From: RPQK01 sp041946865
Lineage (GTDB): Bacteria; Acidobacteriota; UBA6911; RPQK01
Length of the DNA stretch: 49,860 nucleotides
Assembly (NCBI GenBank): GCA_041946865.1
Contig: JBHGBF010000006.1
Span: 1 to 49,860 of the forward strand
Direction: 5' to 3'
Of this stretch, positions 42,685 to 49,860 are shown piece after piece; within the stretch, counting starts at the first letter, position 1, and each line of letters begins with the position of its first letter. Made by a program: the position numbers and the translations under genes. The notes beneath the pieces were generated by a model. It was not told the origin of the DNA. It searched no databases and saw only the letters and a list, made by a program, of their open reading frames with translations.

Positions 42685-43602
42685 ATGAGTCCTGCCGTCG
42701 AGGCAGTTGTCAAAGCGCTTCTTTATTTGGCGATCGTCCTGTTTGCCTCGCCGCTGCTCGAAGGAGTCATGAGAAAGGTGCGGGCAGTCATACATTCCCG
42801 CCAGGGTCCTCCGGTCACCCAGCCCTATCTTGATTTAGCGAAGCTCCTGGTGAAGGAAGATCTGAGCAGCCAGCAGGGGAGCCCGGCTCGTTTTGCGCCG
42901 AGCGCCGTCTTTGCCTCGGTTCTGGTGGCTTCACTGTTCGTCCCGTTTGCGGTTGCCAGTCCGGCGGGCGCCTTTGGCGATCTCTTTGTTTTCATCTACC
43001 TGATGACGCTGTCCTCGGCGATCCTCATGGCCGGCGGACTGGCCCAGTCCAGCCCATACTCCCATCTGGGAAGCAGCCGGGAAATGATGATGGTGCTGAC
43101 GACCGAAGCGGTGACAATCATCAGCCTGCTGGTTGTCGCTATAACCGGTCACAGCGCCCTGTTTTCAGAAGGTGTCGAGGCCCCTTTTCGACTGTCGTTT
43201 ATTCTGGCGCTCGCCTGCTACCTGTTCGCGATGCAGGCCATGCTTGGCAAGATCCCGTTTGACGTGTCGGAAGCCGAGCAGGAAATCATGGGAGGGCCCT
43301 TTATCGAGTACAGCGGCCCGTCGCTGGCTCTTTTCAAGTGGTCTTATTACATGAAGCAGATGATCTTTGGTTCGCTGTTCTTCAGTTTATTCGTGGGCTG
43401 GCCTCGCTTCACGGGCGCGGGGCTGGCAGGACTGCTGGGCAATCTTTCGGTGACCTATGGCGCAGTGCTCATCCTCTGCCTGCTGGTGGCCCTGATTGAT
43501 GCAACCAATCCGCGGCTGAGGATCGACCAGTCGATGCGCTTTTTCGGCGTGCTGATCGCGATCGCTTGTTTGAGTCTCGGACTGGCAGCGGCAGGGTGGT
43601 AG
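42685..43602 (+). CDS. hyfC: hydrogenase membrane anchor, HyfC/HycD (NuoH-like)
   Basis: A 305-residue membrane protein with about eight helices, equivalent to NuoH, which anchors the soluble arm and shapes the proton channel. Landmarks are RKVRAVIHSRQGPPVTQPYLDLAKLL near residue 30 (shown in part; key residues RQGPP and DLAKLL) and KIPFDVSEAEQEIMGGPFIE near residue 190, typical of the family. An upstream ATG at 42670 is in frame, but GGGGAG before the ATG at 42685 favours the latter. It is the first gene after the repeat and has no promoter that could be recognised, so it probably depends on read-through. Confidence 0.9.
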   Translation: MSPAVEAVVKALLYLAIVLFASPLLEGVMRKVRAVIHSRQGPPVTQPYLDLAKLLVKEDLSSQQGSPARFAPSAVFASVLVASLFVPFAVASPAGAFGDLFVFIYLMTLSSAILMAGGLAQSSPYSHLGSSREMMMVLTTEAVTIISLLVVAITGHSALFSEGVEAPFRLSFILALACYLFAMQAMLGKIPFDVSEAEQEIMGGPFIEYSGPSLALFKWSYYMKQMIFGSLFFSLFVGWPRFTGAGLAGLLGNLSVTYGAVLILCLLVALIDATNPRLRIDQSMRFFGVLIAIACLSLGLAAAGW

Positions 43603-43618
43603 GAAGGAGAGAAACACG

Positions 43619-44131
43619 ATGCTCGGGTTGAGGCTTTTGCGGGGCAAGCTTAAAGAGGCCCGAATCTGCCTGGCGGCCGGCCGGGTCACGCTTCCATACC
43701 CGTTTGCTCCAGCGGGGCCGGCGCCTGGGTTCCGCGGCCTGCCTACGGTAGAGGCGGGCAAATGTATCGGTTGCGGCGGCTGCCTGAGTGTCTGCACGCC
43801 CAATCTGATCTCGGTCGAGGACGCCGGACCGGTGGCCCGATTTACCTGGGACCTGTCCCGCTGTACTTACTGCGGGCGCTGCGCCGAGGTCTGTCCGGAA
43901 GAGGCGGTGACGATGAGTCAGGAGTTCGAGACAGCGACTCCCTCGGTGAGCGATCTGCAGTTGACGGTAGAGGTCTTTATGGCCTCGTGCAATCGCTGCG
44001 GCCGCTGCTATCGGACCCAAACGCCGCTTGATCCCCCTCACGCCCGGAAATTCCATGAGGAGAGGGTTGCCGCGCTGTGCGAGGGCTGGAAGGGAGATCA
44101 TTACGAGAAACGTGGGGGGACTAGGCTATGA
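43619..44131 (+). CDS. hyfH: two-cluster [4Fe-4S] ferredoxin subunit (HyfH/HycF type)
   Basis: A 170-residue electron-relay protein. Two classical motifs are present: CIGCGGCLSVC (with its partner Cys-Thr-Pro) near residue 48 and CTYCGRCAEVCPEEAV near residue 82. An extra CNRCGRC lies near residue 124 and might support another metal site. It corresponds to NuoI, joining the small-subunit cluster to the other relays. It starts 16 bases after hyfC and its stop overlaps the next start in ATGA-like fashion (4 bases). Confidence 0.88.
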   Translation: MLGLRLLRGKLKEARICLAAGRVTLPYPFAPAGPAPGFRGLPTVEAGKCIGCGGCLSVCTPNLISVEDAGPVARFTWDLSRCTYCGRCAEVCPEEAVTMSQEFETATPSVSDLQLTVEVFMASCNRCGRCYRTQTPLDPPHARKFHEERVAALCEGWKGDHYEKRGGTRL

Positions 44132-44826
44132 GCTTTTTAGCGTCGCTCCTGGTCTTTGTTCTGTCGCTACTGGCCATAGTGTTCGCCTTGTTTTCGGTCG
44201 AGGCGCGCGACCTGGTTCGGTCCATGTACTGGTATATAGCGCACAGCTGCTGTCTGATCTTGACCTACGTCACGTATGCGGTGGCCGTTGAAAACCCTTA
44301 TCTGCTCGTCTGGGCGGGGCTGTGCGTCGTGAACACCTGGATCCTGCCGTTTCTCAAGGGAGGCCTGAAGTACACCGCCAAGAGGATACCGGCTGAAAGC
44401 GTTTCACCCCGGCTGGGCAGCCTGCTTCTGCTGGTCGTGACGGTGGGAGCGCTCAGCGTTATAGGCTTTTTCTCCAACCTGCGCCTGGTGGTTTCCGGGA
44501 GTCCCATTGACAGCCTGGATCAGGGCATCAGCCTGAATCTGCTGGCCGCGCTTGTCCTCTTCAGCTACGGCATCATCGTTCTGATGACCCGGCGGCATCT
44601 CTTCAAAATGGCCATCGGGCTCCTGGTCATGACTGCCGGCGCCCATCTGACGCTGGTGCAGATGGCGCCCCGGTTTTTCTCAATGGTGGAGATCGAGATT
44701 CTGACTAAGGTGATGGGGACTGTGTTTGCGATGCTTTACGCGGTTCGGCTGCTGGCCGAGCGCTACCATACGACGGACGCAGGCGAACTTCTGCATTCGG
44801 AAGAACGGGGAGGTGAACATGAGTGA
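44128..44826 (+). CDS. hyfE: hydrogenase-4 component E-type membrane protein
   Basis: A 232-residue protein with about seven helices, close to HyfE (216). It begins with a long hydrophobic pair (LLVFVLSLLAIVFALFSVEA). The C-terminal half, ALVLFSYGIIVLMTRRHLFKMAIGLLVM and the following AHLTLV, resembles NuoK-like helices found in HyfE and MrpC. It overlaps hyfH by 4 bases and the next gene by 8, fitting a coupled membrane module. Confidence 0.82.
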   Translation: MSFLASLLVFVLSLLAIVFALFSVEARDLVRSMYWYIAHSCCLILTYVTYAVAVENPYLLVWAGLCVVNTWILPFLKGGLKYTAKRIPAESVSPRLGSLLLLVVTVGALSVIGFFSNLRLVVSGSPIDSLDQGISLNLLAALVLFSYGIIVLMTRRHLFKMAIGLLVMTAGAHLTLVQMAPRFFSMVEIEILTKVMGTVFAMLYAVRLLAERYHTTDAGELLHSEERGGEHE

Positions 44827-46330
44827 GCAGGCTTCGTTGCTATTGCCGCTGATCCCGTTCATTCCCCTGCTCGCCGCCAGCTTCGTGGCTTTCGCTGAGA
44901 GCGATGAGACCGGCAGGCGCGTTGCCTTCCTGACAGGTACGCTGCCTGCGCTGGCGTTGGCCGGTGTCCTCATGGGAAGGCTGGTCGGCCTGCACGATCC
45001 GAGAGCGGTATTTACGGCCTGGGGCGGGTTTCTTTATGCGGATCTGCTGACTTGCCTCTTTATTGTCTGCACGTTTGCGCTGGTCGCCGCTGTCGGCGGC
45101 TACTCCTTCTCTTACATGCAGCGGGAGTGCGCGCAGGGGATCGTCACCGAGCAAGGCCTGAAGAACTACTATTCGCTTCTGCTGGTCTTCTGCGCGTTCA
45201 TGACTTGGACAGTAACCATCAGTCACCTGTTCTTCATGTTCCTGGTGGTGGAGATTGCCACGATAGCCGTCTCCTTCCTGGTCGCTACAGAAAAGACCAA
45301 GTTCGCGCTTATCGCCTCTTTCAAATACAACCTGCTGGTGGTGATGGCCATGCTTTTTGCGGTCATGGGCGCCATCCTGATTTTTGCCCGCATGTCGGCG
45401 ACGGATGCGAGCCTGACGCGCATTCATCTGCTGGAAATGGGAAGGCTGGCCGTCCTGTTGCCGGCGCCGCTGGCCTTGATAGGCGTCGCCTGCTTCACGT
45501 GCGCTTTTGGAACCAAAGGAGGGATGATGCCGTTTCACTCCTGGCTGCCCGACGCCCATTCCGAAGCGCCTGCGCCGATCTCAGCGCTGCTTTCCGGCCT
45601 GGTCATCGCCATTGGTCCGTTTCTATTTGCCAGGACCGTGACGTTTTTCTCGCCGCGCTATGACGCGGTTCAGATCTTTGTGGGCGGTGTCGCCTGCCTC
45701 TCGATAGTCCTGGGGATTCTGCTTTCGATTGTTCAGGACGACTTGAAGCGCCTGCTCGCCTACTCTTCGATCAGCCAGATCGGTTACATCTTCGCGGGGA
45801 TTTCCCTGGGGACTTACCTCGGGCTTTACGGGGGCTTTTTCCATGTGGTGACGCACCTCCTGGCGAAAAGCCTCCTGTTTCTTTGCGCCGGGGCCGTCAT
45901 CTACCGGGTCGGTATCAGGAAGATCTCCGAGTTGGGTGGGCTGGCTCGGAAAATGCCGATCACGGCGTTCTGCTTTTTCCTGGCGGCGCTGTCCATGGGC
46001 GGTATGCCGTTTCTCGCCGGTTTCATGAGTAAATACACGATCATCCTGGCGCTGGCGAAAGCCGGGATCTGGTGGGCGATGGCCATTGCGACTTTTGCCG
46101 GCGTCCTGACTCTCGCCGGTCTCGTCTGGGCCGCCAATCGTGTTTTCTGGTCCGAGGAGTCACAGAAGGTCGCGGCGCTGGCGGCAGAGAATCACGAACT
46201 GCCTCTGCCGATGCTGATTCCCATGGTCGTGATTGCCTCCTTGATCGCTGTGGTCGGTGTCCTGCCGCAAAGCCTCTATCCCGTTCTGGATGGCGCGACC
46301 AAGTCGATCCTGGCGATGCTCGCTCTGTGA
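44819..46330 (+). CDS. hyfF: proton-translocating membrane subunit, HyfF/NuoN type (third)
   Basis: A 503-residue polytopic protein of the antiporter family. It carries FFMFLVVEIATIAVSFLV (conserved Glu), SFKYNLLVVMAMLFAVMGA (conserved Lys), FHSWLPDAHSEAPAPISALL and IVQDDLKRLLAYSSISQIGY. The ATG at 44819 follows GGGAGGTGAAC; the frame is open to 44726, but that part lies within hyfE. Together with the products at 37266 and 38760 it gives the complex three separate ion-channel subunits. Confidence 0.88.
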   Translation: MSEQASLLLPLIPFIPLLAASFVAFAESDETGRRVAFLTGTLPALALAGVLMGRLVGLHDPRAVFTAWGGFLYADLLTCLFIVCTFALVAAVGGYSFSYMQRECAQGIVTEQGLKNYYSLLLVFCAFMTWTVTISHLFFMFLVVEIATIAVSFLVATEKTKFALIASFKYNLLVVMAMLFAVMGAILIFARMSATDASLTRIHLLEMGRLAVLLPAPLALIGVACFTCAFGTKGGMMPFHSWLPDAHSEAPAPISALLSGLVIAIGPFLFARTVTFFSPRYDAVQIFVGGVACLSIVLGILLSIVQDDLKRLLAYSSISQIGYIFAGISLGTYLGLYGGFFHVVTHLLAKSLLFLCAGAVIYRVGIRKISELGGLARKMPITAFCFFLAALSMGGMPFLAGFMSKYTIILALAKAGIWWAMAIATFAGVLTLAGLVWAANRVFWSEESQKVAALAAENHELPLPMLIPMVVIASLIAVVGVLPQSLYPVLDGATKSILAMLAL

Positions 46331-46338
46331 GGAAGAAC

Positions 46339-46860
46339 ATGAACGTTTTTTCGACACGCTTGCGCCGGCTGTTCATGAAGGCCTTCCCCAAGTCTCTCTG
46401 GGTCTTTCATGTCAACCTGGGGGCCTGCAATGGTTGCGACATCGAAGTGATCAATGTTCTGACCCCGTACTACGACGCGGAACGCTTCGGCATCAGGCTG
46501 ATCGGCTCTCCCCGCCATGCGGATGTGCTTCTCGTCAGCGGTCCGGTCACGCGACCAATCGTTCCTCACGTCGCCCGGTTGCTCGAGGCCGTACCCGAGC
46601 CGAGGATCATTTTCGCGGTGGGCAGCTGCGCCTGCGGGGGCGGCATCTGGTATGACTCCTACAACGTGGTCGGAGGCGCAAACAAGGTCCTTCCGGTGAA
46701 CTACTATATTCCCGGCTGCCCTCCGCGACCGGAGGCCATCGTATACGGAGTGGCTTTGGCCCTGGGAGTTGTGAGCAAGAAGGTGGCGGCGCGGCATGTC
46801 TCCGACAGCTTCCTGGAGGAATACCGGCGGTTAAATCCTCCGCTGGCGGCTCGTCTGTAG
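46339..46860 (+). CDS. hyfI: group 4 [NiFe] hydrogenase small subunit (HyfI/HycG, NuoB-like)
   Basis: A 173-residue subunit holding the proximal [4Fe-4S] cluster next to the Ni-Fe site. All four ligands are visible: the CxxC pair in GACNGCDIE (near residues 29-32), a Cys in GSCACGGG and the last in IPGCPPRPEA. The length is short, like NuoB-type subunits and close to the 150-250 range of group 4 small subunits. ATG 46339 follows GAGGAAGAAC; the open frame extends upstream but without homology. It is the last hydrogenase gene, 36 bases before the response regulator. Confidence 0.92.
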   Translation: MNVFSTRLRRLFMKAFPKSLWVFHVNLGACNGCDIEVINVLTPYYDAERFGIRLIGSPRHADVLLVSGPVTRPIVPHVARLLEAVPEPRIIFAVGSCACGGGIWYDSYNVVGGANKVLPVNYYIPGCPPRPEAIVYGVALALGVVSKKVAARHVSDSFLEEYRRLNPPLAARL

Positions 46861-46896
46861 AGCACCGTAATCGCGGGTGAGCAAAGGAGTTTGAGC

Positions 46897-47301
46897 ATGG
46901 CCAAAATCCTCATGATCGATGACGATCCGGATATCATTCTGGCTGTTCGGATTCCTCTTGAGTCCTGCGGACACGAGTTTTTCTCGGCTCAAAGCGGTCG
47001 GGAAGGACTGGCAATGGTCCGCAGCGTCCGCCCCGACCTGATCATCCTGGATGTGATGATGGAATCGTTCACCGAGGGCTTCCACATTTCCATGGCCCTG
47101 CGTGATCCGTCGCCTGATTCCGATTACGCGGACTTCCGGCACGTCCCGATTCTGGTGCTGACTTCAATCCACTCGGTAACGCCGCTTCGCTTTGCCCCGG
47201 ACAAGGACTATCTGCCGATCGACGCCTTCCTGGAAAAGTCAGCCAGCCCCGAGCAGTTGCTGGCCAAGGTGAATGAGCTGCTGCAAGGATCGCGCCGATA
47301 A
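46897..47301 (+). CDS. receiver-domain-only response regulator
   Basis: A 134-residue single-domain receiver. The acidic pocket is IDDDPD (residues 7-12), the phosphoacceptor Asp52 lies in IILDVMM, the signalling Thr89 in LVLTS and Lys114 in FLEKSAS. There is no DNA-binding domain, so it probably passes phosphate or acts through protein contact. AAAGGAG precedes the ATG, and an in-frame TTG two codons earlier is less likely. It lies 36 bases after the hydrogenase small-subunit gene and 8 bases before a histidine kinase, so it may be cotranscribed with both. Confidence 0.88.
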   Translation: MAKILMIDDDPDIILAVRIPLESCGHEFFSAQSGREGLAMVRSVRPDLIILDVMMESFTEGFHISMALRDPSPDSDYADFRHVPILVLTSIHSVTPLRFAPDKDYLPIDAFLEKSASPEQLLAKVNELLQGSRR

Positions 47302-47309
47302 GCAGCGGG

Positions 47310-49115
47310 ATGGAGGTTCGGTTGGACCGCCCAAGGACCATCGCTCAAAAGGAGCTGATCACCTGCCTGGACTGGCTGATCCGCTTGCGCTGGCTGGGTG
47401 GCGCCGCCATTCTGGGTCTGACACTCGTCGTTACCCAAGCTCTGAAAATCGACCTCCCGGCCGCTCCCCTGTACCTCCTCGGAGCTGCCGTCCTCGGCTA
47501 TAACCTGGCGTTGAGGCGGGCTATGGTCTGGATGCGCCGCAATCGATTCTCGCACCCGGCGCAGGAATGGTTCACCGTGGCCCAGATCGTCCTCGACTGG
47601 CTCGCCATGACGGTCCTGATCCATTACTCCGGCGGGATATCAAGCCCGGTGACATTTTTCTTCATGTTCCATATCACGATTGCTTCCCTCCTTTTGCCCC
47701 GCGAGCGCGCCTTTTTGTACGTGACGCTGGCCCCGGCGCTGGTCGCCGAGGTCGCTCTTGGTGAGTACTTTGGGCTTATTGGGCACGTCCCGGTTCTTGA
47801 AGCGAGCCTCTACCGCAAACCGTTGTTTGTCGCTGCCGTGCTGAGCTTTTTCACGTGTTCCGCCTATATCATGGCCTACGTCTCGATGGCGATTTCCACA
47901 CGCCTGAGAAGACGAGAAGCGGAGGTGGCGGGAGTCTATGAAAGCGTGCGTGCCACGACGTCGACGTTGGATTTGGAGCAGGTTCTGAGTCGCCTGACCG
48001 AAGCTACGACCCGGGTCCTGAGATGCAAGGCGGCCTCGATTCGACTGCTCAATCCGAGCGGCAGCCACCTGGAGATGGTCGCGGCTCACGGGTTGAGTCA
48101 CCAGTACCTGGACCATGCCTCGGTCCCGCTCGCCAGTGCCGTCATTGACCGCGAAGCCTTGTCCGGTAAGACGGTCCTGATAACCGACGCTCCTCACGAC
48201 GAACGTGTCTGTCACCCGGAGGCAGTCAGGCAGGAAGGGATTGAATCGATCCTCAGCACACCGCTTTTCGGCAAGCAAGGGCTGATCGGCGTCTTGCGGG
48301 CGTATGGGGGAGTCGGGCATCGTTTCAACCAGGACGATGCGGAGTTTCTGGCGGCAGTCGCCGCCCACGGTTCAGTATCGATCGAAAATGCAAAGGCTTA
48401 TCGTGCCCTGGAGGATCTCAACCGGCAGAAGTCGCAGTTCGTGCTCATGGTGACGCATGAGCTTCGTTCTCCGGTGCAGGTGGCTCAAAACCTTATCGGC
48501 GTATTGTTGAACAGCTACCTGGGGGAACTGACTCCTCCGCAGACGGACCTGATTCGCAGGGTTCAACGCCGGCTTCAATATCTGCAAAACCTGGTTGACG
48601 ACCTCCTGAACCTGGCCGCGGCCAAAGCCGAAGTGCTGACTGGTCCGGAACGGAGCAGAGTGGCTCTGGTTGACGTGATCAAGGATCTCAACGATCGATT
48701 TGACGCACAGGCGAAGGCCAAGGGCATCAGGCTCCTGATGGAATGTGCGGAATCGTCGATCGAGCTGTGGGGGCTGCGCGACGAGCTCGACGCCTTGTTC
48801 GGCAATCTACTCGACAACGCGCTCAAATACACGCAACGCGGAACCATTTGCGTGAGAGTCAGCACCGAAGGAAAGCTGGTTCGCGTGGATGTGTCCGATA
48901 CGGGCATCGGGATACCCCAAAACGCCTTGTCTCGAATCTTTGAGGAGTTTTTTCGGGCAGACAACGCCAAGGCCATGGAGGAACGCGGGACAGGTCTGGG
49001 CCTGGCTATCGTGAAAGGTCTGGTGGCCCGGTACGAGGGAACGATCGAAGTGCAGAGCCACGAGAATCAGGGAACCACTTTCACGGTTCGCCTGCCCATG
49101 GTGCCGCAGGCGTGA
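47310..49115 (+). CDS. membrane sensor histidine kinase with GAF domain
   Basis: A 601-residue hybrid-free sensor kinase. Residues 28-195 hold about six hydrophobic helices forming an unrecognised membrane sensor. A GAF-like domain spans residues 215-365 (MVAAHGLSHQYLDHASVPL and the following ITDAPHDERV). HisKA carries the phosphorylated His383 in FVLMVTHELRSP. The ATPase has NLLDNALKYT, DTGIGIP and GTGLGLAIVKGLV (N, G1 and G2 boxes). It probably phosphorylates the receiver encoded 8 bases upstream. Signal unknown; the link to the hydrogenase operon suggests redox or energy state, but that is inference. Confidence 0.92.
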   Translation: MEVRLDRPRTIAQKELITCLDWLIRLRWLGGAAILGLTLVVTQALKIDLPAAPLYLLGAAVLGYNLALRRAMVWMRRNRFSHPAQEWFTVAQIVLDWLAMTVLIHYSGGISSPVTFFFMFHITIASLLLPRERAFLYVTLAPALVAEVALGEYFGLIGHVPVLEASLYRKPLFVAAVLSFFTCSAYIMAYVSMAISTRLRRREAEVAGVYESVRATTSTLDLEQVLSRLTEATTRVLRCKAASIRLLNPSGSHLEMVAAHGLSHQYLDHASVPLASAVIDREALSGKTVLITDAPHDERVCHPEAVRQEGIESILSTPLFGKQGLIGVLRAYGGVGHRFNQDDAEFLAAVAAHGSVSIENAKAYRALEDLNRQKSQFVLMVTHELRSPVQVAQNLIGVLLNSYLGELTPPQTDLIRRVQRRLQYLQNLVDDLLNLAAAKAEVLTGPERSRVALVDVIKDLNDRFDAQAKAKGIRLLMECAESSIELWGLRDELDALFGNLLDNALKYTQRGTICVRVSTEGKLVRVDVSDTGIGIPQNALSRIFEEFFRADNAKAMEERGTGLGLAIVKGLVARYEGTIEVQSHENQGTTFTVRLPMVPQA

Positions 49116-49146
49116 GCCCGCTCCGTGTGCGGCTTTCTCCGCTCTT

Positions 49147-49653
49147 CTATCGCTGTGACAGCAACGCCCGGTGGCCGTACCTTATGGCGCCTGCCCCGAA
49201 GAATTTGCGTGCCATCGCGATTTGTCCGATATGGTAAGACTCGTGGTGCAGCAGGAAAACCAGAGCCCCGAACAGGGTGGAGTCGTCGACCGGGAACTCT
49301 TCCGGGCTTTTCGTGTCGAGCTGCTGGTCCGGGATTTCAGGCAGCCGGTCCTTCAAGAGCTCGCTCACGACCTGCCAGGCATCCAGAATCTGGTCGAGAG
49401 GCGGCTCAGACTTTTGCTCCACGACCGCCAGGTAATTCTGAGAAGCGCGCAGCTGGCTTTCCGCTTCCAACCCGATCAGTTTTGCCAGGTAGTTCCTGGC
49501 ATCCACGAGGTGACAGGCGAGAAAGGCGACGCTGTTGGTCTCGGTGTTGGGTGGCCGGCGAGCGATTTCGTCGGAAACGCCGTTCAGGCAGTTGCGCAAA
49601 AGCCGGGTGTTGATGTTCAAGATCTCCAAAAGCGCGACCAGTCTCGGGTTCAT
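49147..49653 (-). CDS. DinB-family protein (putative metal-binding four-helix bundle)
   Basis: A 168-residue protein of the DinB/YfiT superfamily, whose members are metal-dependent transferases or of unknown role. Candidate metal ligands are the His in FLACHLVDARNYL (near residue 49) and the pair in HHESYHIGQIA (near residues 138-142). The ATG at 49653 is preferred over an open start at 49728, because GGAGG lies just upstream and the family begins near residue 1. It is convergent with the kinase gene, 31 bases away, and stands alone. Confidence 0.85.
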   Translation of the reverse strand: MNPRLVALLEILNINTRLLRNCLNGVSDEIARRPPNTETNSVAFLACHLVDARNYLAKLIGLEAESQLRASQNYLAVVEQKSEPPLDQILDAWQVVSELLKDRLPEIPDQQLDTKSPEEFPVDDSTLFGALVFLLHHESYHIGQIAMARKFFGAGAIRYGHRALLSQR

Positions 49654-49699
49654 GGCTGTCCTCCAAGTTGGAATTCGCTCCGGAGCCGCGTTCGATAAA

Positions 49700-49728
49700 G
49701 GTGTAATCCGGGGCTGTTTCCTTGTCAA
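49700..49728 (-). promoter_or_regulatory. possible promoter of the DinB-family gene
   Basis: On the minus strand TTGACA (complement of 49723-49728) is followed after 17 bases by TACACC (complement of 49700-49705), about 47 bases before the ATG. The -10 box is a poor match. The remaining bases to the window end (49729-49860) show nothing recognisable. Confidence 0.35.
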
Positions 49729-49860
49729 CTGATTTATCTCGCCATAGGGGTAATCCCTCAGTTTTCGGTTCGGAGGTCCGTTAGGACCCCGGTCCGTCAG
49801 TATCCTGGACTTTGGCCAAAATACACAGATGTGTAACGTTTTTCACGCCGAAGGCGTTAG

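Overview
The window looks like a chromosomal piece of a high-GC, Gram-negative-type bacterium, most likely an Acidobacteriota member. The reasons are a secreted VWFA-related protein of the acidobacterial type, the C-terminal remnant of an Oar/TonB-type receptor ending in Phe, a WaaF-type heptosyltransferase, many secreted enzymes, and abundant extragenic palindromes. The phylum is an inference; no rRNA gene is present.

Layout. (1) 0.1-4.0 kb: a glycolytic operon gap-pgk-tpiA-secG followed by tRNA-Leu(GAG), with a sigma70-like promoter in front and an intrinsic terminator behind. (2) 4.0-5.2 kb: debris of an integrated element just downstream of the tRNA: the tail of a tyrosine recombinase and a frameshifted AAA ATPase. 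(3) 5.2-9.9 kb, minus strand: an ECF sigma factor, a zinc-finger anti-sigma factor with HEAT-like repeats, two tandem secreted DUF4097 proteins and a secreted alkaline phosphatase. (4) 10-18 kb: a VWFA-related secreted protein, an exported Gfo/Idh-type oxidoreductase, a POT-family peptide transporter, a heptosyltransferase, and a B12-binding radical SAM gene broken at a G6 run. (5) 18-27 kb: an exported aldo/keto reductase, lactate permease, APC permease and sodium/solute symporter, separated by a gene graveyard with receptor, multicopper oxidase and REP-associated (RAYT-like) transposase relics and several repeat families. (6) 27-33.4 kb: a membrane-anchored pseudokinase with a PEGA-like domain, a TPR-type secreted protein, and a GH95 alpha-L-fucosidase. 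(7) 33.4-46.9 kb: the most notable region, an eleven-gene operon. (8) 46.9-49.7 kb: a receiver-only response regulator, a GAF histidine kinase, and a DinB-family protein on the other strand.

The eleven-gene operon encodes a membrane-bound group 4 [NiFe] hydrogenase (Hyf/Hyc type) with all four Ni-Fe cysteines, a small subunit with its four cluster cysteines, a two-cluster ferredoxin, HyfC and HyfE homologues and three separate NuoL/M/N-type proton-channel subunits. In front of these lie a molybdopterin oxidoreductase resembling formate dehydrogenase or NuoG but without a clear Sec/Cys-His pair, and a sulfhydrogenase beta/gamma-type pair carrying Fe-S clusters, FAD and NAD(P). The likely role is reversible, ion-pumping electron transfer between a pyridine nucleotide (and possibly formate) and protons. 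A strong promoter with a dyad in its spacer precedes the operon, and a composite repeat interrupts it after the large-subunit gene.

At least three families of short dispersed palindromic repeats occur at gene 3' ends and between genes. Together with the transposase relic they suggest a past or present REP/RAYT system. No CRISPR array, rRNA or intact insertion sequence was seen.
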